Shown: piece after piece, positions 1 to 10,480 of the stretch | Layout of the letters: each line of letters begins with the position of its first letter | Numbering within the stretch: the stretch's first letter is position 1 | Source: Pelobates cultripes | Lineage: Eukaryota; Chordata; Amphibia; Anura; Pelobatidae | Direction of reading: 5' to 3' | Length of the DNA: 64,000 nucleotides | Assembly: GCA_933207985.1 (NCBI GenBank) | Contig: OW240915.1 | Coordinates: forward strand, 124,067,498 to 124,131,497 | Notes under the pieces: model-generated | What the model was told of the DNA's origin: nothing | The model's database searches: none | The model's input: the letters and a program-made list of their open reading frames with translations, nothing else | Program-made: the position numbers and the translations under genes

Positions 1-239
1 AATATCTTCATAATTTGTACTGAAAGCTAAGAAAAACCAGACAGTTCCATGACTCTTAACACATTCCATCCAAACTAAAAATGGAATGACTGTAATTCCC
101 ATCTAAATGTACTCTCCCAATCTATGAGACAGGCTACAAACCAAAGACTATTACCAAACAAATGAATTTGGCTGTAAAAACCCCTGCTACAGTACAGAGA
201 GAGGAAAAAAAAAAAAAAATAGGTGCCACTTGTGGTCAC

Positions 240-714
240 CTCCAACCCAGCTCTTGAAGAAATACGGAAAATCATGTTACAACCAATGTTAACAGAAGTT
301 GAGACTCTGAAAAATTCTCTCTGAAACACCAATTTTGGCATTCAGACAACCAAACCTCCAACAAAATATTATTCAACAGGAAGCTACCCACTGATGGGAA
401 GAATAAAGAAAACATGACCAGTCAATGCAAAAAAACCTCGCTGTAAACTGTGTCAGCACATATGCACAGACAACACAGCCACACACAACAATAAAATCTA
501 CAGCATTAAAGGATTATACTTCTGCACATCAAGCAATGTGGTATACATGATTCAATGCACCAAATGCCACCTAGGATGCTACATTGGGGAAACCACCGAG
601 CAATTAAATGGCAAAACGAATATGCACAGACTAAAATATGGATTTGGGTTTCCTGACCCACTAACAACACTTTACATGAAAACTCCCCCACATTATCTTA
701 CTGTTCTGTTATAT
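240..714 (+). pseudogene. Penelope-like retroelement remnant, end of RT/linker plus GIY-YIG endonuclease
   Basis: Forward-frame translation shows a Cys-rich linker (KPRCKLCQHIC, near 433-465) followed by a GIY-YIG-type start: VVYMIQC and, about ten residues on, YIGET and a later HR (538-635). In Penelope-like elements this nuclease follows the reverse transcriptase and nicks target DNA. The arrangement of Cys-rich linker plus VVY...C..C...YIGET fits the Neptune-type branch. The copy is dead: a TGA at 415-417 lies in the linker frame, the catalytic body after the first helix is missing, and an LTR interrupts it at 719. The upstream part (240-400) reads like a degraded RT C-terminus. Family assignment is from remembered motifs, not a search. 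Confidence 0.65.
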
Positions 715-718
715 GTAT

Positions 719-1626
719 TGTTGCAAAGTACCCTCAGTCTGCCACTTTTGCTACATTGTTGCTGTTTATGTTACTATAATAAACCCCACGAAAACCTTCC
801 CCAGATCATTCATATGCACTAATGACCGACCACCCGTCCTATGGCGTGTGCCGCCTATTAACCGCCCAGAAACTGCGGTTTTACACTTGTTAACCCCGTT
901 TACCAATGAATCACCGAATAAACTACCGAATGATTGACCTCCCTGCATGAGGAGTGTGCCCCTTATTAGCCACCCAGAAGCTGCGGTTTGTGGTTAACCG
1001 CAGCTTAATTGACAATCGGCTTGGTGGTCGTCGTTCGTATGCACAAACACGTGGCGGCGGCTATGTTTAACTGCCGAACGCCCAGCGGGACTTGGTCGAT
1101 CTCCTGGTACTATTCTCTGACGCTATTGTTCACAAACCCCGCTGGGATCGCCAAAACCCTGTCCATTCGTGTCTAAATCAACTAACACTGTGCCGTTCGG
1201 TAATTTGAGACTCTGGAGACTAGACCAACCTTATGCCTGAACATTGGGGAGCTAATTACTGGGTTGACTTTTGCTGAACAACCCTGGAGACAAACTTTAT
1301 CCCCATGGCGTTCCCATCCTATTCGTGAGATCTGAGCGCTTTTTGGATATCTTGTGCCAGATCCAAGCTGTCTGGGGATATGTTGAATGTATAAGTTAAA
1401 GAATATATTGTAGGAGTTGTGGATTTTTATGTGTTTTTTAGTGTAAATTCAAAACCAGAGTATTGCCTGTACCTGGAGATAATTAAGTTACTGTAACCAT
1501 TTAAGCTAATTATCTCCAGGATAGAGAGGAGGGTTTGAAAAGATGCACTTTGTTCCTATTGGTTATTGTCCCTTGTAACACTGTGTTCCATGAGGTCCAG
1601 AGGGGTGTACCTCTGGCCTGAAACTG

Positions 1627-1676
<50 letters not shown>

Positions 1677-2010
1677 AGCGATCTTCTTGCGAGTGTTAAG
1701 TATCCCTGGAGCTCTGAGCAGAGCTATGATCAGCATTTCACTACAACACGAGTCGAGGCTGCGAGTTGAGGGTAAGAAGAGAGATAGAGATATATGCATT
1801 CAATAAACCAGACTTCTTACCCTCAACGCGCAGCCTCGACTCGTGTTGTAGTGAAATGCTGATCACTAGCTCTGTTCAGAGCTCCAGGGATACTTTACAC
1901 TCACAAGAAGATCGCTAGTTGCTGAATTGGGGCTTTCTACCACTCTCCAGGATCGGGGACAAGGACATCCAAGCGGTCCAACCCTCAGCAAGCCTGAGGC
2001 AACCATAACA
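719..2010 (+). mobile_element. Solo LTR, Ty3/gypsy (Gmr1-like LTR group), TSD TGTAT
   Basis: Starts TGTTGCAAAG and ends ACCATAACA. It is flanked by a perfect 5-bp direct repeat TGTAT at 714-718 and 2011-2015, as expected for Ty3/gypsy integration. It shares modules with the full-length element's LTR at 26251: a GGTTAACCGCAG palindrome arm near 992, the ACACGTGGCGGC box near 1049, the AATTATCTCCAGG box and a R/U5-like segment containing CCCTCAAC...GCAGCCTCGACTCGTG (from about 1820). No internal region adjoins, so it is a solo LTR left by LTR-LTR recombination. It splits the Penelope-like remnant and so is younger than it. Its 1292 bp are inflated by an AT microsatellite (about 1640-1672) and an inverted duplication. 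Confidence 0.85.
1675..1918. repeat. About 105-bp inverted repeat inside the solo LTR
   Basis: The left arm (1675-1779) is the reverse complement, with few mismatches, of the right arm (1813-1918). The loop is 33 bp and contains an AATAAA signal. The right arm is the normal R/U5-like part of the LTR (CTTCTTACCCTCAAC... through ...AAGATCGCTAG). The left arm is an extra inverted copy placed just after an (AT)n run. Other LTRs of the group in the window (for example 41660-41720) lack the inverted copy. Confidence 0.85.
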
Positions 2011-2015
2011 TGTAT

Positions 2016-2432
2016 CAACACTTTAAAAAGCATTCCAATATGTTTATTCTATCAATATATGAAGTACTATGTGTAGACCTATTCTTTCCCATACTCTTAT
2101 GCATGTATACTTATATATGTGACTGTGCATTTATATTTGTGTATGAGTTCATGTGCATGTATTTGTATATACATATATATTTGTGTGTGTGTATATGTTT
2201 AAAGTGTACCATCTTCTCCACTGCTTGCTTGTTTTGTTTTTCTCCCTCTCCCCACTCACTCTGATCTTCAGAAAGATATTTACGACCCTCTGCAAGAATG
2301 TTGTCTACTTTCTATCAGACCTGTGTCTTATCTGCACTCATGTCGCTTTAACCCCTGTATCACAACTCAAAAAGGGAGGTTCTCCCGAAAGCTGGTCATT
2401 AAAAAATTATTTTGGTCCCAAAAAAAAAAAAA
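2016..2432 (+). mobile_element. Possible 3' tail of the interrupted Penelope-like element
   Basis: Sequence resumes after the solo LTR and ends in CTCCCGAAAGCTGGTC, an AT-rich stretch, TTGGTCC and a poly-A run (2419-2434). A CCGAAAGCTTGTC-like motif followed by a TTAGTCC-like motif and A-rich DNA is what I remember of amphibian Penelope-like 3' ends. This would be the continuation of the remnant at 240-714. No coding potential. The assignment is inference. Confidence 0.35.
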
Positions 2433-3016
2433 AAAGTGTATTACAAGATACAAATTTTTTTTCTGCTTTTTTTTACATATACACACATATCTACATGTGT
2501 GTAATATATATTTTTATTTTTTTAAAACATTTACCACCAGCAGGAGGACTGAATGAGAGCCCAAGTAGTCCCCCTGCAGGCAGATCCACAGGCAGCAATG
2601 CCCCTGAGGGCCTGATTTGCCTGGGGAGGGCTGCCTGGGCTGTAAGGCAGTCCACCTGAAGCGGATCGCAGTGGAGGTAAGTATCCTGGAGCTGCCGCAA
2701 CGCCTTTAAAGGCCATTTAATGCGGGACGGCATAAAACTCCGTAACGGCGTTAAGGGGTTAAACAGATTCCAGAGACTCTCCTCAAATCTATGCTTTCCT
2801 GTGGTAAGGGGTTCCTATAGTGGACAACCCAAAAGGATTCAGAATTACAGCAGCTAAAGACAATTGTTCAACGGTTGTATTTAATAAATGGATTAAATGG
2901 CTATGTGCAGCATTCACTAGCCCCATTGTGGCCCCAGCTTACAGAAGTGACCCTCAGTTATCTATTGATACCTGGAGCTATTTGGTACCACCAGTAATAT
3001 ACACCTGTTGGTACTT
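2433..3016. other. No gene; TTAA-type MITE remnant
   Basis: An AT-rich stretch (2450-2530) is followed by a GC-rich block ending in TAACGGCGTTAAGGGGTTAA (2743-2762). That terminal GGGGTTAA resembles the ends of the TTAA MITEs at 38966 and 47432. Nothing recognisable lies at 2763-3016. Confidence 0.35.
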
Positions 3017-3510
3017 TTAAAGGGATCCTATAGTGCCAGGAAAACAAAACCCGTTTCCCTGGCATTATACGTCCCTACAGTGCCCCCCTCCCTCACGACA
3101 CCTCTCCTGCACTTACCTAAATCCAGCGCCAATGTCCCTTTGTGCTGAGTCAGGCTCCGCCCATGCTCCTCCCCCGTTGTCAGCCGGCGCAGACCTAATG
3201 CGTAGGCGCAGCAGAGGCTTCGCACGCATTAGACCTCCCCATAGGAAAGCATTATTCAATGCTTTCCTATGGGAAAATTCTGGCGCTGGAGTTCCGTGAG
3301 AATGTCCAGAGTCAGATAATGGATCAAATATCCATTTGGAATACAGAAGCACCCCCAGTGGCAACAGACGGCAGACTTAGAGCTGCAATATAAACATTGC
3401 AGTTCTCTGGAACTGCAATGTTTTACATTGCAGCACTGGGTGCAAAAAGGTCACAGCACCCAGACTATTTCAATTAGCTTAAGTAGTCTGGGTGTCTAGT
3501 GTCCCTTTAA
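3017..3510. mobile_element. T2/Kolobok-like MITE (TTAA target)
   Basis: Begins TTAAAGGGATCC and ends GTGTCCCTTTAA, so both termini carry TTAAAGGGA as an inverted repeat including the duplicated TTAA. This matches the T2-type MITE signature described in Xenopus (TTAAAGGRR). Internally it holds two paired segments, such as AATGCTTTCCTATGGG against CCCATAGGAAAGCATT. It encodes nothing. Related copies are at 41011-41497 and, partly, at 6483 and 22229. Confidence 0.7.
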
Positions 3511-6222
3511 TAGATGGCAGTATATGTGGTCATAGGGCATTAAATGCCTGCATTACATGACAGCACAGACCATATAAGTAATTGTGGCTCACTGATTGAT
3601 AGCCATCTTGAGAAGCTCCATGCTCTTTGCAGTTATGTTGGTTAGACTAAATCATTTAACATTTCTCTCATGTACACGTTAACAATTGGAATTCATTAAA
3701 AAAGTGTTAACAGTGAAAATGCTCAAAACGATAGGGGGAAAAACTGTAATAACAGTCAGCATGATAAAATTTCCCCTATGACATAGTAATAAAGGTTCTC
3801 ATTAATATAGCTACTACACAGTACATCTGGAAGTAAAAAGGATTTGGATATCAATCGAGACGGGAACTGCAAATCAAAATTCTCTAAAAAGTCGATTAAA
3901 GCAAACACGTGAAACATATAAAAGGATACGCACGGCTGAAGTGGTTCAAGCAGCTAACATCCACAATCTTACACCGGAACTTCATGTTTGGTTCAGAAGC
4001 GAGGAATATACCGCTATTATGGTTTGCTTTAAATATACACGTGGTAAAAAAAAAAAAAAGTGTTCTGTCTGGGATGATTATTATAATGTGCGAAGGTTTA
4101 AAGTACCGACGAGTAGGAACAATACACCGATTGCAGTTTAGTAGAGGCAGGGAATACATGTTAACATGGCCATAGTGCCTTTAACATTGGTAACGTTAAA
4201 TTTGGCGTCTAATAATAAAAATATGTGCAAAAAAGGGCATGTATTTACGCATCACTGAGAAGTAAACGTCGCAGGATATCCGTTTTCCTGATGGTCGCAT
4301 TTTAATGTCCTACTTCCCAGTCCCGCCTTCTCGCATACACGCTATATCACTTTGAAGCCAAGGATTTAAATAAGGAATACATGAACGTGCCTCTTACAGA
4401 TTAGTTGAAAAAAGACCACCTAACCTAATTTTGGATTCCAGTTCACCTTTACATATTACGTTTGTGTATATTGAGCGCAAACTTGTTGCGTTGCATAAAG
4501 AATGGGTACAGATCAACTAATTTCTTGACGGAGCTAATTTTTCCTTCGTTTACGGATAACCAAATTTAGCATGGAAAACACAGGTACAATTCTTGGGCTA
4601 CAGTTTTAAATACAGAGAGACGTCTTGTTGCCCATAAAGATTGTTCCTTGTATTAATCCATTTAATAACACCTCTTTTTTTCTTTATACAAGTTTACAAC
4701 GCCACACAAAATTCTTGAAAAAATTATTATGAGCATCTGCCAATGTAACTTACACTACACTGTATACTATATAAACCAAATTCACACTGTAATATTACTG
4801 TGGCATATATTCTCTAAATGGTGAATTGTAATTAACCCCTTAAGGACTGAGCCAAATGTACACGTAATAAACAAAACCTGGCATTTGCACTACATGTCTG
4901 TCCAACCGTAATTCACCAATTTCATATTAAATGCACCCACCCTTATTATATATCATTTTATTCAGGGGAAACAGGCTTTCATTTAATATCAAATATTTAG
5001 CTATGAAACATAATTTAATATGAAAAAAAATGGGAGAAAATAAATTATTTGTTTAGTTCTACATGACATTTTAACTGTCAATAAACTGCTTTAGATAAAG
5101 TTCATTGCTTAATTTAATAATTCATAATGATATTGTATAGACATAATTCATTAGTTGCAAAAAAATTTACTCAAAATAAATAAGTTGATAATATATACAC
5201 ACTGAAATCAAACAATATATCCTAATGGAAACAATACATTGTAAACCTATAAATATAGCTCCATGTTCCTAAAGATCCCTGATCACAGATTTATGAATCA
5301 TCCAAATAATGCTGTATAACTGTGTAGTAGATTATTTTCTGCAAACCAATAAGTTTGAATGACTATCTGTTCCTGTCCAAATTAAAGATAATAAAGTTGC
5401 GTGCACACAGAAGTAAATTCACACCGAGACACAGGGTTCAGGTTAATGAAAGAACTTCGGAAACGTTTAATGGCTTCTAACAGAAAATGGGTGCGCAGAC
5501 CCTTATAAAGGCATTTTTACATCACTGAAGAATTCAAGATAACAACAAATAAACATTATTAATTGGTTCAGGTGTTAAGGGGTTAGTTAGATGCCCTCCC
5601 ATCAAGAGGTGGTGTCATCCTTGACACGGGAGTGGACACAAGCACGAGGTGTTCACTCGATGGGAGGGGTGCTTTGGCAGCCATTTTGAGTAGTTGGTAT
5701 TGTTAGTTTCAAGGTTCTTTTAGTAAATACACATTTTATTATTCAGCTGACACATACTTTATTAAGACCAACATGTGGTTCAGTTGCTACAATATTTCAT
5801 TCAACAGAAACTCATTGTTCTGCTGACGCACATCAATTCCTGCCAAAGTATTAGCTTAGATAATTTCAAGAATTCTATAATTCTACAACAACTGTATCCT
5901 GGAGTCCAAGGGTCCCATCCACAAAGAGGGATAATAAAGAAAAAAGGAAAAAAGAGGAAAAAATGAAAAAATATGAAAAAAGGGAAAAATACAAAATGAG
6001 AAAAAAATATAAGCAAAAAAAGGGGTATATACAGTCACAGTGTGTACACACTATAATATATGGGTGGATCTTACCACATTCTCCAGGGCTGTAAGTCCTA
6101 TTTTGAAGCTTGGATATATTTCTTCATATATACATTGTGGTGCTATAGTGGATCCCTGTATATCAATCTGTAGTTTTTCTCAAATTGTATGTGCAAAGAA
6201 TTCTCCAGTCTTCCTGGGGGTA
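3511..6222. other. No gene recognised; AT-rich repeat-poor stretch
   Basis: No ORF longer than about 90 codons with protein-like composition. A TTAACCCCTTAAGGAC motif at 4832 looks like one end of the short TTAA MITE family, but no matching right end is visible. 5400-5770 contains a short imperfect inverted repeat (CCCTCCCATC... against ...GATGGGAGGG, 5590-5668) and could be a degraded LTR. 5930-6015 is A-rich low-complexity DNA. Confidence 0.4.
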
Positions 6223-6310
6223 CCGGACTCCTATCTCCAATCTGCTGATGTCGGGTCTTTTGATGTCTATCAAAAGACCCGGCATCAGCAGATTGGAGAT
6301 AGGAGTCCGG
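6223..6310. repeat. Near-perfect 41-bp-arm hairpin
   Basis: CCGGACTCC... (6223-6263) pairs with ...GGAGTCCGG (6270-6310) across a 6-nt loop with a single mismatch (TGTCGG against CCGGCA). The G-run after the right arm and the TTAA at 6483 suggest the hairpin belongs to a larger non-coding MITE covering about 6090-6486. Confidence 0.85.
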
Positions 6311-6482
6311 GGGGGGGCGGAGTAGGCAGTATCCGCCGCAGGGGACTCCCTGGGATCCTAGGTGAGTCGTCCCAACCACGATAAGTAAATAAATAAATAA
6401 CCGGGTAAGTAAAAAAAAAAACGGCGGGCGTTTAGAGCCGCTTAGAATAGGGCGTAATATTACGCCCTCCGGTTTTAAGTGG

Positions 6483-6850
6483 TTAAAGGAGCACTATAGT
6501 CTACATATAAAAGCAAGAAAGACAGGTCCCCTAGCCTTGCTTTTATATGAACTTCCTGCATAATTTTGGATTCTTTTTTATGATATAAACTTACCTCCGT
6601 TCCAGCGCCGAGATTCCCCGTCAGGCCGCGCCCCCTTTTTTGTCAAGATGACGAAGTAGCAGGGCTCAATCAGATGCTTCTCTTATAGAAGCGTCATTGC
6701 TATCTGGTGTGCATGCGCCACTTCGCGCTGCACCAATCGCGTTCTTCATAGACCAGCATTGAATGAATGCCGCCTTATGAATGGACTCAGCGCTCTACCG
6801 CGCATGTGCCCGCCCCCCGCCTACGGCAACTCTCCTCAGTCCAAACTTTG
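6483..6850. mobile_element. T2-like MITE fragment
   Basis: Starts TTAAAGGAGCACTATAG, which matches the T2-type left end. Internally it carries GC-rich segments reminiscent of the 3017 copy (GCGCCACTTCGCGC and a TGAATGAATGC stretch). No right terminus with TTAA is visible before the simple repeats, so it is truncated or degraded. Confidence 0.45.
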
Positions 6851-6954
6851 TGTGTTTGCATAGAAACACTATATATAGAGATCTCTCTATATACAGTGTT
6901 TGTATACAACACACACAAATAGTAAAACTTGCTAACATACACACAATCTCTTTC

Positions 6955-7134
6955 TCTATCCATCCCTATCCATCCCTCCCTCCCTCTATCCATCCATCCC
7001 TCCCTCCCTATCCATCCATTCATCATTCTCTACCCATCCATCACTCTCTAACCTCCATCCATCCGTCTCTATCCATCCATCCCTCCCTCTCGATCTAGCC
7101 ATCCCTCCCTATCTATCCATCCCTATCCATCCAT
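6955..7134. repeat. (CATC)n / (CCTC)n simple-repeat tract
   Basis: Runs of CCATCCATCCC and CCCTCCCT variants. The left boundary of the truncated LTR at 7135 lies at the end of this tract, and a short tract of the same kind adjoins the other LTR of that element at 9597 and recurs at 10456. Confidence 0.9.
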
Positions 7135-7361
7135 AGTCATAGTTTTGACCGACCCCAAGCATGGCCCCATGCCCAAAACAGTTCCATAGAATCAGGGCTA
7201 ACGGTTGGTCTCTCTGTCTGGAGTACAAAAGTACATTACTCACATGAACAGAGCCTGTTTAAAGTATTTTAACCAGGTTTATCACAGGGGCCATAGTCAC
7301 AGGGCAAGAGGCTGGCCATTAGTCCTCTCCAAAAACCAGTGGCGAAGTTGCTTCCGTCACG
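7135..7361 (-). mobile_element. Truncated 3' LTR (U3 part) of the minus-strand non-autonomous LTR element
   Basis: 227 bp that match 9355-9596 in the same orientation (TTTTGACCGACC, CAAGCATGGCCCCATGCCC, CCATAGAATCAGGGCTAAC, CAGGTTTATCACAGGGGCC). The right edge TTGCTTCCGTCAC corresponds to the U3 start of the intact LTR at 9596. The U5-side part is lost into the CATC repeats. Confidence 0.75.
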
Positions 7362-7810
7362 CATCTTCCCTTTCCGGGGGAGACTAACCAGGTACCTGAC
7401 CTTCTGTTGGTCAGTGCCAGAGTTAGTCGAGTAGCCCACCCACAAAAAGCAATGACTGATCCTGGTGACTCCTGTCGTCTGTCTCAGTCCTATATCCAGC
7501 GGTACAGCTGCGTAGTGGGGGGAGTTGGTAGTTCCTGCATTAAGGACCAGGGAGGGCAGAGGCTAACTGCACTCTGCCCGGTTGCCAGCGCTTCTGCTGG
7601 GGTGGCTCTGTGCAAAGGAAAAGGGGAGGGCAGAGGCCAGCAGCGCTCTGCCCTGATGCCAGCTCTTCTGCTGGAAGGGGGTCAGTGGGTCCCATCCACT
7701 AACCCCAGAGCCTGGCTGGAACTTGGCTGTGGAGGGGAGACATCGCTTACCTCCTCCTCTTAGTATCCCTTCGAGGTTAGTTGGGGCTCTGGACAGGCTG
7801 TCCAGCATCC
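7362..7810 (-). other. 3' untranslated interior with polypurine tract of the non-autonomous LTR element
   Basis: On the minus strand the stretch next to the 3' LTR (7363-7382) reads CCCCCGGAAAGGGAAGATGC, a good polypurine tract for plus-strand priming. Further inside are two similar blocks (about 7550-7600 and 7625-7670) containing GGGCAGAGGC...CTCTGCCC. No coding capacity is visible between the stop at 7811 and the tract, and no RT or integrase motif appears on either strand. Confidence 0.6.
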
Positions 7811-8785
7811 CTATAGGTCTGATTCAGAGACCACAGTCCCATCTGCACCATCGAGGATAGGAGTGCTTCTCCTCTGTAGCTGGGGAGAGGGACTGGTTGT
7901 CTCCTCTCCCTGTAGAATAAGCTGCCGCTGGGGAGAGCGGGCAATATGCTCCTCTCCCTGAAACACGTACTGCCGCCGGAGAGTGAGAGTGACCATCTCC
8001 ACTCCCAATAACCTGTTCTGCCGCTGGGGAGAGAAACCGACTGTCTCTTCTCCCTGTAGGATACACTGCCGCTGGGGGGAAAGGACGATATCTTTGCCCC
8101 CCTGGGATGCATACTGCTGCTGGGGAGGGAGATTGCTTGTCTCCACTCCCAGTAAGATACGCTGCTGCTGGGGAGAGAGGTCTGCTGCCTCCTCTCCCTG
8201 CAATTTACACTGCCGCTGGGGAGAGAGACCAGTTGTCTCCTCTCCCTGAAACTCACTCTGCCGCTGAGTAGAGAGGCCAGCTGCCTCCTCTCCCTGCAAT
8301 TTACATTGCCACTGGGGAGAGAGACCGGTTATCTCCTCTCCCTGAAACTCACACTGCCACTGGGGAGAGAGACCGGTTATCTCCTCTCCCTGAAACTCAC
8401 ACTGCCGCTGGGGAGAGAGACCGGTGGCCTCCTCTCCCTGCAATTTACACTGCTGCTGGGGAGAGAGGCAGGCTGCCTCCTCTCCTTGCAATTTACACTG
8501 CCGCTGGAGAGAGAGACTGGTTGTCTCCTCTCCATGCAAAGAAAACTGCTGCTGGAGGGGAAGGACGACACCTTCAGCCCCCTGGGATGCACACTGCTGC
8601 TGGCGAGGGAGACCGCTTGTCTCCACTCGCTGAAGGATACGCTGCCGCTGAGCTCCCTTCAAACATGCCAACTCGCTTGCCACCCATGCTTTGTGCTGCA
8701 GTTCCTCGGTCAGTAGTTTCCACATGGACTGCGCGTATTTCTCAGCTGGGTTGGGTCCGAAGAGAGCCAGCCAGCTCTTCCGCAT
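7811..8785 (-). CDS. 324-aa protein with 16-residue tandem repeats, from a non-autonomous LTR retrotransposon
   Basis: The only long ORF of this element. The N-terminal 55 residues are non-repetitive (starting MRKSWLALFGPNPAEKYAQ; predicted amphipathic and helical). From about residue 55 to 295 there are some 15 imperfect copies of a 16-residue unit, roughly LSPQxQCxxQGEExxx, each with one Cys and an acidic GEE. There is no zinc knuckle, protease, RT or integrase motif. An in-frame ATG 36 nt upstream (8821) is separated by a single TAG, so the ancestral start may have been there. The gene lies directly downstream of LTR and primer-binding site, the position of gag. I do not recognise the product. 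A structural Gag-like role is inferred only from position. The opposite strand also has open frames through the repeat, but they lack the LTR-PBS context. Confidence 0.6.
   Translation of the reverse strand: MRKSWLALFGPNPAEKYAQSMWKLLTEELQHKAWVASELACLKGAQRQRILQRVETSGLPRQQQCASQGAEGVVLPLQQQFSLHGEETTSLSLQRQCKLQGEEAACLSPQQQCKLQGEEATGLSPQRQCEFQGEEITGLSPQWQCEFQGEEITGLSPQWQCKLQGEEAAGLSTQRQSEFQGEETTGLSPQRQCKLQGEEAADLSPQQQRILLGVETSNLPPQQQYASQGGKDIVLSPQRQCILQGEETVGFSPQRQNRLLGVEMVTLTLRRQYVFQGEEHIARSPQRQLILQGEETTSPSPQLQRRSTPILDGADGTVVSESDL
7870..8640. repeat. 48-bp coding minisatellite
   Basis: Unit of 48 bp on the plus strand: CTCCTCTCCCTG, then AAACTCACACTGCC or a variant, then GCTGGGGAGAGAGACC. Adjacent copies at 8320-8415 are almost identical and outer copies are diverged. 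Since 48 is a multiple of three, the frame is kept in every copy. Confidence 0.9.
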
Positions 8786-8863
8786 AGCGTCAAACTATGC
8801 CTCAGTATAGCTGAGCGCCATGCTTTCTCGGTGTATCCAGGATGCTGTTCCTCGCACTAGAAA

Positions 8864-8886
8864 GCCATCCCACCACTTGCCACCAA
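8864..8886 (-). promoter_or_regulatory. Primer-binding site
   Basis: Minus strand reads ATTGGTGGCAAGTGGTGGG directly after the LTR end (GGTGATCCGTTACA). It is nearly identical to the sites after the LTRs at 27417 and 61505. The priming tRNA was not determined. Confidence 0.7.
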
Positions 8887-9596
8887 TGTAACGGATCACC
8901 TGGCACCCCAACTAGGTACCTCCGTTAACGGATGCTTCCTAGCCGACGCCGAGAACCGTAAGCACCGCACCGGACACCACAACCGCCATAGCTTAACCTG
9001 AATCTCAACGTCTTCCTTCCACCCTGGATCAACCTCTGACATCCAGGACTGTGTGGGAGAGACCTCACCTCCAGGAGTGCGTAACAGGAACAGCTCTTAA
9101 AAGAGCTAAGTGATTAGAACCCAAGGGAGTATAGAAAGTGTAGCAATCCCCAATGTGATTATAGCAGTTCCTCCTCCAATCACGAGACGACTACGTGTTG
9201 AGGGTCAAACAGGAACAGACCATTTAATGGCACACACTGGTCACACCCCAAAACATAACATATCCCCAAAAATACATCCCCTGATAGCCCTGATCTGGGT
9301 GAACAACATATCCAAAAATCACCCAGATCAGAGCAGGGGTTCAGGAATTTCCTGGAAGTCATGGTTTTGACCGACCGCAAGCATGGCCCCATGCCCAAAA
9401 CAGTTCCATAGAATCAGGGCTAACTGTCGGTTCCATAGAATCAGGGCTAACGGTCTGGAGTACAAAAGTACATAACTCACATGAACGGAGCCTGTTTAAA
9501 GTATTTTAGCCAGGTTTATCACAGGGGCCATAGTCACAGGGAAGCTGTGCCATTAGTCCTCTCCAAAAAAACAGTGGCAAAGTTGCTTTCGTCACA
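8887..9596 (-). mobile_element. 5' LTR of the minus-strand non-autonomous LTR element
   Basis: On the plus strand it begins TGTAACGGATCACC and ends TTTCGTCACA, giving TG...CA ends on the minus strand. The PBS and the 16-residue-repeat ORF follow on the minus strand. Inside it is CACGAGACGACTACGTGTTGAGGGTC, the complement of the R/U5-like motif shared by the gypsy LTRs here. Its U3 half recurs at 7135-7361. Together 7135-9596 form one element of about 2.5 kb without pol genes. Confidence 0.75.
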
Positions 9597-10480
9597 CCAT
9601 CCATCCATCCCTCTCTCTCTTTTGTCATGCGGTAACACTTCCGGGTTCGGCACTCCACTGTGCGGAGCCGGACCCTGCCCCCTCTGACGCAGCTCTGACG
9701 GTATTTAGAGAGATCGTGCCAGATAGAGGGTGCTTGGTGATACTGGGAGCTACTTCCGCCAGACTTACCTCTCCGCAGGCTCTGGCAATGTGGTTCCTAC
9801 TTCCGAGTATGCACGCCGGCTTCTGTGACACGCCGGCTCTACAAGCTCTGAAGTTGTCCTAGCCTTCTGGGCTAAGACAAGTCTGCTTCATGTCATAGAG
9901 GATTACTGGAGAATAGAAACTCACTTACTTTACAAGTGGACAATATCTCTGAACTATTGGAGGACTACTCACATTAACCTTAAGTACATCTTTCAGCTAT
10001 TTGTCTACCATTTCATTTAATAATGAACTAATACTTGCTTACTTAAATCTTCACTGCTTCAAGCTACTAATTATATGGAGGACAACTCCCATCATGCTTA
10101 TTAACTATGAACTGTTCCTGCTTTGCAAATATTATCAGCTACTTACTTAAAGTTATTATTGAAGATTATTCTCATTAACCTAAAGAATGTTATTTAATGT
10201 ATCTCTGAGGAAATACTTATTAATGAACTTTGTGTTGTTGATTACTTGCACTTCTTATTGGATTATTGCCTAAATGCAATTCATTTAAGTTTAACACTTA
10301 TTAAAACTTCATTTGAATCAAGTTACCAGCAATTCTCTCTTTTCTTAAAGCTACAGTATTGATACTTTAAAGATTCTCCGTTTCTTCACTATTGTAATTA
10401 GGGAGTTTTACAAGCTGCAGTTGAGTTCCAATCCAAATCACCCAAGTAGCGTAATATCTATCCATCCCTCTCTATCCATC
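9597..10480. other. No gene recognised
   Basis: A short CATC/CT tract at 9597-9622 is followed by GC-rich DNA to about 9900 and AT-rich DNA to 10440, then another CATC tract. There is no long ORF, LTR end or TIR that I could pair. It could be the 5' end of a LINE or an unclassified LTR. Confidence 0.4.

Noticed and set aside
2153..2659. 168-codon plus-strand frame
   Set aside because: Spans the poly-A tail of one element and an AT-rich spacer; composition not protein-like.
7983..8716. Plus-strand frames through the 48-bp repeat
   Set aside because: Shadows of the minus-strand ORF; only the minus strand has LTR-PBS context and a non-repetitive N-terminus.
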